64,000 nucleotides of DNA from the NCBI RefSeq assembly GCF_013393385.1, contig NZ_AP023239.1, positions 5,394,001 to 5,458,000 of the forward strand, read 5' to 3'. This DNA comes from Paenibacillus sp. URB8-2. Lineage in GTDB: Bacteria; Bacillota; Bacilli; Paenibacillales; Paenibacillaceae. Of the stretch, positions 25,273 to 33,470 are shown piece by piece. The notes below the pieces were generated by a model. That model had not been told where the DNA came from and did no database searches. It saw only the letters and a list, made by a program, of their open reading frames with translations. The position numbers were made by a program, and so were the translations under genes. The number at the start of each line of letters is the position of its first letter. Positions within the stretch are counted from its first letter, which is position 1.

Positions 25273-26411
25273 TATATAAATTGAACTCGTAATATTAAGG
25301 ACCGCCAGAATCGGGTAAAAGGTAAGAAAGAACCTGAAAAGGCGGAGATTTAAATGACTACAGAACAAGAGATCGGAAAACTGACAGAAGCCATGAAGGA
25401 AACGGAAAGTACCCGGATGTATGAAAGATATTTGGCGATAAGGCTGCATCTAGAGGGCCGGACCCTCACCGAAATTGCCGATATTTTGGGCAGATCCTTT
25501 CCGGCCATCAGCGGATACTGGAAGAACTACCGTAAGAACGGACTGCAAGGTCTTGAATTGGGTGAATATCCGGGTGGTTCCAAGCGACTTTCGAATGAGC
25601 AAGAGGAACGGCTGAAGCAAGTCATCGCTGAGAAACGCCCTGTCGATGTTGGCTTTGAAGCGAAGTATACCTGGACGTTAAAACTCATTCGTGCCTGGAT
25701 TCTTCGGGAGTATAGCGAAGACTACACGCTCAAAGGCGTCTCCAAAATGCTGAACCGCCTTGGCTTCAGCTACACGAAGGCCACCTATACTTTGGCAAAG
25801 GCCAATCCAGAGGAGCAAGAGCAGTTTCGCCAAGTCACGCTACCTGAGCTCAAAGACCAGTTAGATCAAGGAAAAGTGGATCATCTGCTGTTTGAAGACG
25901 AATCGGCTATTCGGGCCTATCTAGCCTTACAGTACAATTGGTTTCCGAGAGGACAACAGCGAAAAATCAAGACGTATGGCCAGCATCAGGGTGCCAAGCT
26001 GTTTGCAGCGATCGATTACGAAACCGGCCATGTCCTTCACCGGGAAGAAGAAAAACTGGATGCGAAAGCGTTCCAACGCTTCTTGACCGATATTTTACAG
26101 ACGTATTCCGGCAAGGTCGTGGTTGTACTGGATAATGCCCACATTCATCATGCCGATGAAATTCAGCCTTTTCTCAAGGAGCACGCCCGATTGCAGTTGG
26201 TTTATTTACCCAAGTACAGCCCGGAACTCAATCCCACGGAAGGTTTGTGGAAATGGCTAAAGCACGATGTCGTGAACAATGTGTTTTTCCAAAAGTTCTA
26301 CGTCATTCGTTCCCATGTGGCCGCTTTTATGAAAAGCATCAACCGAACTCCTCAAGCCGTAATTGACCGCTTACTTCTTCAGGTATAAAGATTTTCAGTT
26401 CAACTTATATA
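25273..26411. mobile_element. IS630-family insertion sequence
   Basis: Ends are TATATAAATTGAACT (25273-25287) and AGTTCAACTTATATA (26397-26411), a 15-bp inverted repeat with one mismatch. They flank a single intact transposase. IS630/Tc1 elements insert at TA and duplicate it, and TA is present at both ends, so the exact boundary may lie 2 bp inward. The length is about 1.14 kb. Confidence 0.8.
25354..26388 (+). CDS. IS630-family transposase
   Basis: 344 residues in one uninterrupted frame, so possibly active. The N-terminal helix-turn-helix region contains LTEIADILGRSFPAISGYWK. The DDE catalytic domain has Asp in LLFEDESAIRAY, Asp in VVVVLDNAHIHHADEI and Glu in YSPELNPTEGLWKWLK. GGCGGAG lies upstream of the ATG. 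No second frame or programmed frameshift is needed, unlike many IS630 members. Confidence 0.9.
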   Translation: MTTEQEIGKLTEAMKETESTRMYERYLAIRLHLEGRTLTEIADILGRSFPAISGYWKNYRKNGLQGLELGEYPGGSKRLSNEQEERLKQVIAEKRPVDVGFEAKYTWTLKLIRAWILREYSEDYTLKGVSKMLNRLGFSYTKATYTLAKANPEEQEQFRQVTLPELKDQLDQGKVDHLLFEDESAIRAYLALQYNWFPRGQQRKIKTYGQHQGAKLFAAIDYETGHVLHREEEKLDAKAFQRFLTDILQTYSGKVVVVLDNAHIHHADEIQPFLKEHARLQLVYLPKYSPELNPTEGLWKWLKHDVVNNVFFQKFYVIRSHVAAFMKSINRTPQAVIDRLLLQV

Positions 26412-26555
26412 ATATTATATTTTTTAGTCTAGACTCAAACTTACTTTAAGTATGTAAATGATGTTTCGTTATGGTATAATTCCTGTACTGCGCTGGTTTG
26501 CAGCTGTAAATACTGCTTTATGATATATAAACCGTGTTGTATAGGAGGCTCGTAC

Positions 26556-27566
26556 ATGAACAAGCTCCAAGATATACCCCTTTCCGTGCTTGATCTGGCT
26601 CCGATTGCGGAAGGCCGCACGGCGGCGGACTCATTGCGAAATTCGCTGGATCTGGCGCAGCATGCCGAACGATGGGGATACCGCCGCTATTGGCTGGCAG
26701 AGCATCATAATATGCCCGGCATCGCCAGCTCGGCCACCTCGGTCGTGATCGGGCATGTCGCGGCCGGAACAAAGAGCATCCGTGTCGGCTCGGGAGGCAT
26801 TATGCTGCCCAACCATGCCCCGCTGATGATCGCCGAGCAGTTCGGCACGCTGGAATCCCTGTTCCCGGGCCGGATCGATCTCGGCCTGGGCCGCGCGCCC
26901 GGCTCGGACCAGCCGGCTTCCCGGGCGATCCGGCGCGGCCTCGGCAGCGACGGAAGCGACTTCCCGGAGCAGCTGGCCGAGCTGCGCGCCTATTTCGATC
27001 CCGAAGCGGCGGACTCGCGCCCTCCGGGCGTATGGGCCACTCCCGGCGAGGGCCTGAACGTGCCGATCTGGCTGCTCGGCTCCAGCGGCTTCAGCGCAAG
27101 GCTTGCCGGCCAGCTCGGTCTGCCCTTCGCCTTTGCCAGCCATTTCGCGCCCGACTATCTGTTGCCCGCGCTTCACCTGTACCGCAGCAGCTTCCAGCCC
27201 TCCGGTGTGCTGGACAAGCCGTACGCCATGGTCGGCCTCAGCGCCGTAGCTGCGGACTCGTCCGAGGAAGCCCGGCGGCTCGCGACTTCCTCACAGCAGC
27301 AGGCGCTGGGCCTTATCCGAGGCCGTCCCGGCAAGCTGAAGCCTCCGGTTGACAGCATGGAAGAGCTGTGGAGTCCGCAGGAGCGGGCCCTTGTCCTCGG
27401 CAGACAGCAGTATGCCGTAGTCGGCGACAAAGCTGCCGTACGGGAACGGATGCAGCAGATTCTGGAGGAGACCGAAGCCGACGAATGGATCATCGCCTCT
27501 CAAATTTACGATCATGCCGCCCGTCTGCGCTCCTATGAAATTCTCGCCGAGGTCCTTCACAAGTGA
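26556..27566 (+). CDS. LLM-class flavin-dependent oxidoreductase
   Basis: A 336-residue luciferase-like monooxygenase of the MsnO8/YwcH group. Features are [12 protein letters not shown] at the N terminus, [40 protein letters not shown] and [11 protein letters not shown]. These proteins use FMNH2 supplied by a partner reductase to oxidise small organic compounds; the substrate is unknown. ATG 26556 is preferred to ATG 26520 because GGAGG stands 6 nt upstream and the family motif begins soon after. A TATAAT box lies at 26475-26480. Only the IS630 element separates it from the AT-rich island. Confidence 0.85.
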   Translation: MNKLQDIPLSVLDLAPIAEGRTAADSLRNSLDLAQHAERWGYRRYWLAEHHNMPGIASSATSVVIGHVAAGTKSIRVGSGGIMLPNHAPLMIAEQFGTLESLFPGRIDLGLGRAPGSDQPASRAIRRGLGSDGSDFPEQLAELRAYFDPEAADSRPPGVWATPGEGLNVPIWLLGSSGFSARLAGQLGLPFAFASHFAPDYLLPALHLYRSSFQPSGVLDKPYAMVGLSAVAADSSEEARRLATSSQQQALGLIRGRPGKLKPPVDSMEELWSPQERALVLGRQQYAVVGDKAAVRERMQQILEETEADEWIIASQIYDHAARLRSYEILAEVLHK

Positions 27567-27656
27567 AGATCGGACGGAAATCGCCCAAAATAGGGTTTGC
27601 CTTCCGAACATGATAAAATAAAAGGCAGCAATGAAGCTGCAGAGGAGATGAAGAGG

Positions 27657-28889
27657 TTGAAGCAAGAGGTTATAGAGCGTTTTATTTCGTATGCCCGTAT
27701 GGATACGCAATCCGATGAAGGCAGCGAGACCTGTCCTTCGACGCCTGGACAGCTGGTCCTGGCCCGGAAGCTTGCGGAGGAGCTTGCCGAAATTGGCATG
27801 GAGGAAATTACGGTCGATCAGCACGGCTATGTGTTCGCCTCGCTTCCGTCCAACAGCGGCAAAGACGTTCCCGTCATCGGTTTTCTCGCCCATTTGGACA
27901 CCGCTACCGAGATCACGGGCGCAGGCGTTCAGCCGCAGATTGTGGAAGCCTATGAAGGCGGCGATATCGTGCTGAACAAGGCGCTAAACGTCGTACTTTC
28001 GCCGGCCAGCTTTCCGGAGCTTGGCGGATATGTAGGGCAGACGCTGATTACGACCGACGGCACCACTCTGCTCGGCGCGGACGACAAGGCCGGAATCGCC
28101 GAAATTATGACGGCCATGCATTACTTAAAGCAGCACCCGGAAATCAAGCACGGCAAAATCCGGGTCGCCTTTACGCCGGACGAGGAAATCGGCCGCGGCG
28201 CCCACAAATTCGATGTCGAAGCCTTCGGCGCAAAGTACGCGTACACGATGGACGGGGGACCGCTGGGAGAACTGGAGTACGAAAGCTTCAACGCGGCGGC
28301 GGCGAAGATTATTTTCCACGGCGTCAACGTCCATCCCGGAACGGCCAAGGGGAAAATGATCAACTCCGCCAAAATCGCCATGGCTTTCCACGAGCGGCTG
28401 CCCGCCGGAGAAGCGCCGGAGTTCACGGAAGACAAGGAAGGCTTCTATCATCTGAATTCGTTCCAGGGGACCGTGGAGATCAGCCGGCTGAATTACATTA
28501 TCCGCGACTTTGACCGCGAGCGGTTCGAGGAACGAAAGGCATACATCCAGGGCTTGGCCGACGAATTCAGACAGACGTACGGGGAGCACAGCATCGTGCT
28601 GGAGCTGAAGGACCAATATTACAACATGCGCGAAAAAATCGAGCCCGTAAGCCATATCGTCGATATCGCCCATACGGCCATGACGAATCTCGGCATTACG
28701 CCGATTGTCCGTCCGATTCGCGGAGGCACCGACGGTTCCCAGCTGTCCTATATGGGTCTGCCGACGCCGAATATTTTTGCCGGCGGGGAGAACTTCCACG
28801 GCAAGTTCGAATATATCTCGGCCGATTCGATGGTCAAAGCGACCGAAGTGATTATCGAGATTGCGCAGCTGTTCGAGCGCCGGGCCTGA
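27657..28889 (+). CDS. pepT: Peptidase T (tripeptide aminopeptidase)
   Basis: A 410-residue M20 zinc aminopeptidase that removes N-terminal residues from tripeptides in the cytosol. Metal and catalytic motifs are [57 protein letters not shown] and [20 protein letters not shown] 27657 was chosen because GAGGAG lies about 9 nt upstream and the protein then starts (M)KQEVIERF, like B. subtilis PepT at the same length. ATG 27648 stands directly on the Shine-Dalgarno. Confidence 0.93.
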   Translation: MKQEVIERFISYARMDTQSDEGSETCPSTPGQLVLARKLAEELAEIGMEEITVDQHGYVFASLPSNSGKDVPVIGFLAHLDTATEITGAGVQPQIVEAYEGGDIVLNKALNVVLSPASFPELGGYVGQTLITTDGTTLLGADDKAGIAEIMTAMHYLKQHPEIKHGKIRVAFTPDEEIGRGAHKFDVEAFGAKYAYTMDGGPLGELEYESFNAAAAKIIFHGVNVHPGTAKGKMINSAKIAMAFHERLPAGEAPEFTEDKEGFYHLNSFQGTVEISRLNYIIRDFDRERFEERKAYIQGLADEFRQTYGEHSIVLELKDQYYNMREKIEPVSHIVDIAHTAMTNLGITPIVRPIRGGTDGSQLSYMGLPTPNIFAGGENFHGKFEYISADSMVKATEVIIEIAQLFERRA

Positions 28890-28920
28890 TCTCCCGAGCA
28901 GCTTATCACTCCTTTATATA

Positions 28921-28967
28921 AAAGCCTCCGAAGCCTGGCGTGAATTGCCAAGCCCGGAGGCTTCTTT
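28921..28967 (+). terminator. Terminator after pepT
   Basis: AAGCCTCCG (28922-28930) pairs with CGGAGGCTT (28955-28963), with further CTTGG/CCTGG-type pairing inside, then CTTT. Confidence 0.8.
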
Positions 28968-29000
28968 ATGCGTAATGGAGGGTTGTTCAGACGGTTTCAT

Positions 29001-29366
29001 TTATAATCGTCCGTCTTTCCAAATGACATTTTCCCCGTAGTTTTTGCCCCAGTCGTACATCATGCGCAGGACGGGCATCAGACTTTGGCCATATTCCGTC
29101 AAAGAGTATTCCACTCTCGGAGGGACCTCCGCATACACTTTGCGCAGAACAAGCTGATCCTCCTCCAGCTCCCGGAGCTGGTTTGTCAGCATCTTTTGCG
29201 TGATATGGGGAATGAGCTTTTTCAGCTCGCTGAACCGTTTCGTGCCGTCAAGGCCGAGATGCCATAGAATAATTAGCTTCCACTTTCCGCCGATGACGGC
29301 CAGAGTCAACTCTTTTTCACAGTTAATTTCCATAAGATTGATCCGGTCCTTGATCTCCGTTGCCAT
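29001..29366 (-). CDS. hxlR: HxlR-type regulator of formaldehyde fixation
   Basis: A 121-residue winged-helix protein of the HxlR (DUF24) family. [20 protein letters not shown], with the conserved redox-sensing-type Cys, [20 protein letters not shown] and [19 protein letters not shown] are very close to B. subtilis HxlR. GGAGG precedes the ATG. In B. subtilis hxlR is divergent from hxlAB and activates it in response to formaldehyde. Here it lies downstream of hxlB on the same strand, separated by a terminator and a structured repeat, so it is expected to have its own promoter. Confidence 0.85.
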   Translation of the reverse strand: MATEIKDRINLMEINCEKELTLAVIGGKWKLIILWHLGLDGTKRFSELKKLIPHITQKMLTNQLRELEEDQLVLRKVYAEVPPRVEYSLTEYGQSLMPVLRMMYDWGKNYGENVIWKDGRL

Positions 29367-29399
29367 GTTTGCAGCCTCCTCTCGTTGATATCATACTAT

Positions 29400-29508
29400 A
29401 AGAAGAAACGCCTGACGGCGTCTTTTTTAAGACGCAGGTACGTTTCTCGTAAAAATATAAGGCCAAAGATAAGCGCGAAGCTTATACTTTCTTATATTTC
29501 AAAAAAAG
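29400..29508 (+). repeat. Structured repeat, copy 1 (subtype A)
   Basis: Begins AAGAAGAAACG and ends in AAAAAAAG. Stems are AGAAACG/CGTTTCT (outer), GCC-TGAC-GGC and GCGTCTT/AAGACGC (inner), AAATATAAG/CTTATATTT and ATAAGC-GCGAA-GCTTAT. Its A-tract is the complement of the T-tract of the hxlAB terminator, so the repeat abuts that terminator. Confidence 0.85.
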
Positions 29509-29544
29509 AAACGCATGCCGCCCCGGATAGGGCCGATGCGTTTC
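29501..29544 (-). terminator. Terminator after hxlAB
   Basis: On the minus strand GAAACGCAT pairs with ATGCGTTTC, followed by TTTTTTT. The T-tract is shared with repeat copy 1. Confidence 0.85.
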
Positions 29545-29607
29545 CCATAGAAATGGAAGAACAAGGCATTTCTTTTTAATGAAAATCAGGCGGCAGTCCG
29601 CGCGCAA

Positions 29608-30165
29608 CTACTCCAGATTGGCATGCTTGCCGAACATTTGAGTTGTCGTTTGCCCCGTTTTATCCATTAGCCGCAATATAACGGCATCATAGAACAGGAG
29701 GAGCGTCTGCTCAAACAGCGAGGCCATCGGCTGAATCGTCGAGCCATTTCCTGCCGCCTGATCTTTCGGCGCTCCGGGGAGCTTCACCGTACCATCGGCC
29801 AGACGTCCAATCATCGACTCCGGGTTGATTGTAAGCACGGCTACGCCCGCGCCCAATGCCTTGGCTTTTTGCGCCATCGCAATCAAGCTCTGCGTCTCAC
29901 CCGAGCCGGAGCCGAGGATAAGCAAATCTCCCTCGGCGATACCGGGAGTCACCGTTTCTCCGACCACATAAGCATCCTTACCCGCATGCATCAGCCGCAT
30001 GGCAAACGCCCGTCCCATTAGACCGGATCTTCCTGCTCCTGCAAGGAATATCCGTTTTGCGCAAAGAACCTGTTCGGCGAGTTCCTCCGCTTCCTGCACG
30101 GGAATCCGGGATACGGACCGCTGCAGCTCATTGATAATTTCCTCTGCGTATTGTACGGTGTTCAT
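29608..30165 (-). CDS. hxlB: 6-phospho-3-hexuloisomerase
   Basis: A 185-residue SIS-domain isomerase that converts hexulose-6-phosphate to fructose-6-phosphate in the ribulose monophosphate pathway. Signature segments are FLAGAGRSGLMGRAFAMRLM, LLILGSGSGETQSLI, LTINPESMIGRLAD and SLFEQTLLLFYDAVILRLMD. ATG 30165 aligns with the start of B. subtilis HxlB; the in-frame TTG at 30189, which would overlap hxlA, has no better ribosome binding site. It is separated from hxlA by only 7 bp. With hxlA it removes formaldehyde by fixing it onto ribulose-5-phosphate. Confidence 0.92.
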   Translation of the reverse strand: MNTVQYAEEIINELQRSVSRIPVQEAEELAEQVLCAKRIFLAGAGRSGLMGRAFAMRLMHAGKDAYVVGETVTPGIAEGDLLILGSGSGETQSLIAMAQKAKALGAGVAVLTINPESMIGRLADGTVKLPGAPKDQAAGNGSTIQPMASLFEQTLLLFYDAVILRLMDKTGQTTTQMFGKHANLE

Positions 30166-30172
30166 CGGCCGC

Positions 30173-30805
30173 TTAAGACTGACTGACAAGACGCTTCATT
30201 TCAGCAGCAACTGCCTTTTTGTCAACTTGTCCGGTAATGCCTCCGCCTACGATGACAAGGTCCGGTTTCGCATCGATCACTTCAGGCAGCGTGTCAAGCT
30301 TAATGCCTCCCGCGATGGCCGTCTTGGCCTGCTTAACCACACTCTTGATCGCCTGCAGATCCTCAAAGGAGTTCTTGCCTGCGGCTTGATGATCGTAGCC
30401 GGAATGAACGCAGATGTAGTCAGCACCGAGAGCGTCCACTTCCGCCGCTCTGCCTTTGATGTCCTTGACGTTAATCAGGTCAACGAGAACTTCCTTCCCG
30501 CTTTTCTTGGCTTCTTCAACCGCGCCTCTGATCGTAGAGTCGTCGGAAACACCGAGTACGGTAATAATATCCGCGCCCGCTTCAGAGGCTTTCATCACTT
30601 CGTAACCGCCCGCGTCCATAATCTTCAGGTCGGCCAATACCGTGAGCTGCGGAAAAGCGTCCTTGATCGCTTTTACAGCGTGCAGCCCTTCATTAATCAC
30701 GATCGGAGTTCCAATTTCAACAATATCTATATAGTCGGCAACTTCCGCCACCACTTCTTTCGCTCCGGGGATGTCTACCAAATCAAGCGCCAATTGCAAT
30801 TTCAT
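30173..30805 (-). CDS. hxlA: 3-hexulose-6-phosphate synthase
   Basis: A 210-residue TIM-barrel enzyme of the OMP decarboxylase superfamily. It condenses formaldehyde with ribulose-5-phosphate. MKLQLALDLVD, DYIDIVEIGTPIVINEGLHA, LADLKIMDAGGYE (catalytic Asp/Lys), DYICVHSGYDHQ and LVIVGGGITGQVDKK (phosphate loop) are diagnostic. GAAGGAG precedes the ATG. It is the first gene of hxlAB. The upstream region has TACAAT with a palindrome across the -35 position, which fits control by an HxlR activator. Confidence 0.93.
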   Translation of the reverse strand: MKLQLALDLVDIPGAKEVVAEVADYIDIVEIGTPIVINEGLHAVKAIKDAFPQLTVLADLKIMDAGGYEVMKASEAGADIITVLGVSDDSTIRGAVEEAKKSGKEVLVDLINVKDIKGRAAEVDALGADYICVHSGYDHQAAGKNSFEDLQAIKSVVKQAKTAIAGGIKLDTLPEVIDAKPDLVIVGGGITGQVDKKAVAAEMKRLVSQS

Positions 30806-30848
30806 AGGTCATAGCTCCTTCGTGGTTATATAATTTATTGCTACGCCT

Positions 30849-30877
30849 ATTGTAGAGAGTACATTTCCTTTTAGGAA
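30849..30877 (-). promoter_or_regulatory. hxlAB promoter with palindrome over the -35 region
   Basis: On the minus strand TACAAT (30854-30849) is preceded, after 17 bp, by a poor -35. TTCCT-TTT-AGGAA (30865-30877) overlaps that position. It is inferred to be an HxlR binding site. Confidence 0.5.
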
Positions 30878-31058
30878 GTAGGCACTTTGCCGTGGTGTAG
30901 TCACCTGGAGGATACTATTGTTCCGTGCCGGGATTTTTCAGGAAAATCATAATCTTTTGGTTACACGGGAAAAAGGGGTGATTTCATCCAAAAGCTGTGC
31001 TATATTGTCCTTTGGAATCAACAGAGAATCCTGACTTTACAAAAAGAAGGTGACCCTC

Positions 31059-32471
31059 ATGGCTGCTGACACCGCTGTGAACAAGACAGAAATTGAAAGC
31101 CCCACTCATGAAAAAATCAGTCTCGTCAAACTGACCTGGCCGATCTTCCTTGAACTGTTTTTGTTCATGCTGATGGGCACGGTAGACACGTTCATGATCA
31201 GTTCCGTTTCGGACGATGCCGTGTCCGGTGTAGGAGCGGCGAACCAGATTATTCAAACCGGCATTCTCGTGCTCAGCGTGGTCGGAAATGGCGCAGCCGT
31301 TGTCGTCTCTCAATATTTGGGCTCCAAAAAGCCGCTCGAAGCGGCAGAGGTTACCGCTAACTCCATTACGCTAAGCACAATTATAGGCGTGATCATGAGC
31401 TTGATTCTGCTGGTGTTTGGGGGAAGCCTGCTGTCGCTGCTGAATGTCCAGGGGGACATTTTGGTACACGGCCGGACGTATATGCATATTGTCGGCAGCT
31501 TTATTTTTTTTCAGGCGCTGATCAATGCCCTTGCTGCCACAGTCCGAACCTATGGCTTCACCGTACAAACGATGCTGCTGTCGCTGCTGATGAACATCCT
31601 GCATGTGGTCGGCAACTATATTTTGATCTTCGGCCATTTCGGCTTTCCGGCGCTCGGCGTGCAAGGCGCGGCCATTTCGACCGTTGTCAGCCGCCTGATC
31701 TGCGTGTTCCTGTTCTTCCTGCTGATGTACCGGATTATGGAGATCCGCGTAAAGTGGTCTTATTACATTTCTCTTAGCAAAAACTATGTGCTGAAAATAC
31801 TGAAAATCGGTATCCCTTCCGCCTTCGAATCGATCATTTATCAGGCCTGCCAACTGGTGTTCACGCTGTATATTACTTATTTGGGCGCGGAGGCAATGGC
31901 AACCCGCCAATATGCGCTTAACATTTCGAACTATATTTATCTGTTCAGCATGGCGGTGGCTATGGGCACTTCCATTATCGTCGGCCATCTGGTAGGCGGG
32001 CGGAATCCGCAGGAGGCGTACAAGCGGGTGTTCCAGAGCGCCAAATGGGCGCTGCTCGCCACGGTAATTATTGACGCGATCGCCATCGTGTTCCGCGTCC
32101 CGCTCTTCGGACTGTTCACGGACAACGAGAACATTATTGTGATGGGCGCCCAGGTCATTCTGCTCAGCTTCTTCCTCGAAACGGGGCGGACCACCAACCT
32201 GATCATCATCAATGCCCTGCGGGCCTCGGGGGACGCCAAATTCCCGGTATACATGGGGCTGATCTCTATGGTATGTATGAGCCTGCCATTGGCCTATGTG
32301 CTTGTCTTCCAGTTTCATCTCGGGCTTGCCGGGGTCTGGCTGGCGAATGCCGCCGACGAATGGACCCGGGCGGTCATTATGTATTTCCGCTGGCGCAGCC
32401 GTGCCTGGGAGAAATACGCCCTGGTCGAGCAGGGCCCTGCCGAGGGCGAAGCAAAGTCCGTGCTGACTTGA
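31059..32471 (+). CDS. MATE-family efflux transporter
   Basis: A 470-residue membrane protein with about 12 helices. SLVKLTWPIFLELFLFMLMG and TVDTFMISSVSDDAVSGVGA open the first MATE repeat. GIPSAFESIIYQACQLVFTL opens the second. Such proteins export cationic drugs or metabolites using Na+ or H+. ATG 31059 is used rather than GTG 31050, because GAAGGTG serves as its ribosome binding site. It is divergent from hxlAB and ends at a strong terminator. Confidence 0.88.
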   Translation: MAADTAVNKTEIESPTHEKISLVKLTWPIFLELFLFMLMGTVDTFMISSVSDDAVSGVGAANQIIQTGILVLSVVGNGAAVVVSQYLGSKKPLEAAEVTANSITLSTIIGVIMSLILLVFGGSLLSLLNVQGDILVHGRTYMHIVGSFIFFQALINALAATVRTYGFTVQTMLLSLLMNILHVVGNYILIFGHFGFPALGVQGAAISTVVSRLICVFLFFLLMYRIMEIRVKWSYYISLSKNYVLKILKIGIPSAFESIIYQACQLVFTLYITYLGAEAMATRQYALNISNYIYLFSMAVAMGTSIIVGHLVGGRNPQEAYKRVFQSAKWALLATVIIDAIAIVFRVPLFGLFTDNENIIVMGAQVILLSFFLETGRTTNLIIINALRASGDAKFPVYMGLISMVCMSLPLAYVLVFQFHLGLAGVWLANAADEWTRAVIMYFRWRSRAWEKYALVEQGPAEGEAKSVLT

Positions 32472-32555
32472 TAACACCCCGATACCCGGCGGTTCCCCGG
32501 CAAGTGCCGCTTCTTCGGTCCTGGCTGAAACAGAAATAAGGCAGACAATCAAACA

Positions 32556-32600
32556 AGCGGGACCGGGAAAGGATAACTCCTTCCCCGGTCCCGCTCTTTT
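32556..32600 (+). terminator. Terminator after MATE gene
   Basis: AGCGGGACCGGG (32556-32567) pairs with CCCGGTCCCGCT (32584-32595), with AAGG/CCTT inside, followed by CTTTTC. Confidence 0.85.
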
Positions 32601-32664
32601 CATTGCCAAAGCTCATGGGAACGGCGCCCCCCACCAGGACAAGACCTGAAGACTCGCCTCCCGG

Positions 32665-32943
32665 TTAATCCAGATAACCGGCCAATCCTTTATCCATCAG
32701 GTAGTCCATCTCCGCATCCAGGATGCGTTCGACCGTCAGCTCGTCCAGCTTAACGTCGCTGCGGCTGAGCACAAAATCAACCAGATCGTCGCTGTCGATG
32801 TCGACCTCTCCCTTGGCGTTGGCCTTGGCGCTGTTAATAAACGCCTGTTCATGCTTCAGAATGAGCGTGATCACTTTAGGGTCGGCTTTCGTTTGGCCTG
32901 CGATGAATGCGATCATTTCCTGTTCGTTTATGGCTTGATTCAT
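32665..32943 (-). CDS. Conserved hypothetical helical protein
   Basis: 92 residues, acidic and almost wholly helical, with no signal peptide or TM segment. VKLDELTVERILDAEMDYLM is a clear amphipathic stretch. No known domain was recognised. GGATG lies near the ATG. Codon usage and the good start support a real gene. It stands alone, leftward, convergent with the MATE gene. Confidence 0.6.
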   Translation of the reverse strand: MNQAINEQEMIAFIAGQTKADPKVITLILKHEQAFINSAKANAKGEVDIDSDDLVDFVLSRSDVKLDELTVERILDAEMDYLMDKGLAGYLD

Positions 32944-33088
32944 ATATGTTCATCCTTCCCGCTTGGACCTGCAAACCCATTGTAGCATAAGCCCCCGGCT
33001 TGCATACAGCGAAGCTTGAAGGAAATCCGGACAGAAGAGGACGAAACGAACATTGTGTTTAAAGGCAGCGGTTCGGTACCGCCGGTTT

Positions 33089-33193
33089 CTATTTCTGCCG
33101 CAGACACAGGATCATCACCGTAAGATACGCGATATTTACCAGCAAAAACAGCATTAGCGTTTGATTAGACATATCCTCTAATAGAATCCACAT
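33089..33193 (-). CDS. 34-residue single-span membrane microprotein
   Basis: Starts MWILLEDMSNQ, followed by the hydrophobic span TLMLFLLVNIAYLTVMILCL and ends LRQK. AAAGGTGAGG stands 2-8 nt before the ATG. A GCGGT-accga-ACCGC hairpin lies right after the stop. A possible -10 box (TATAAT on the minus strand) lies about 50 bp upstream of the start. The short acidic N terminus, one helix and basic C terminus are typical of small membrane regulators. Function unknown. Confidence 0.55.
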   Translation of the reverse strand: MWILLEDMSNQTLMLFLLVNIAYLTVMILCLRQK

Positions 33194-33357
33194 TTCCTCA
33201 CCTTTCGTAAATACCATAATTTTCTTTCTTGTGGAAAATTATACCTCGATAATAAGGAGGGAATAAAGCTTTTTTTGAAAAAATACGCTATACGACCAAG
33301 TCTTCCCATAAAAAAGTCAAGGTCTCTTTTCCAGGAATGGATGGCTTGGGACGTAAA

Positions 33358-33386
33358 TTGCGTCTCTTTTTTCGATTGCTTATAAT
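33358..33386 (+). promoter_or_regulatory. Sigma-A promoter of the AAA-TPR operon
   Basis: TTGCGT (33358-33363), a 17-bp spacer and TATAAT (33381-33386). The transcript should start near 33393, leaving a leader of about 78 nt. Confidence 0.65.
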
Positions 33387-33398
33387 ACTAGATAAGCT

Positions 33399-33459
33399 GC
33401 GTCTTCTGTACTGTCACTCGTCCTAATGGGAGCTTTTCAGTATCAAGAAGACGCTTTTT
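33399..33459 (+). terminator. Leader terminator upstream of the AAA ATPase gene
   Basis: GCGTCTTC (33399-33406) pairs with GAAGACGC (33447-33454), followed by TTTTT. An inner TACTG/CAGTA helix extends the stem. It lies between the promoter and the start codon, in attenuator position. Confidence 0.6.
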
Positions 33460-33470
33460 GGTGAAAGGGC

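Noticed and set aside
31371..32609. Minus-strand frame of 412 codons opposite the MATE gene
   Set aside because: His/Gln/Asp-rich translation typical of an antisense shadow of a membrane protein gene.
33268..33383. Plus-strand ORF of about 36 codons after AAGGAGG
   Set aside because: The ribosome binding site is 15 nt from the TTG, too far, and the frame runs through the AAA promoter.
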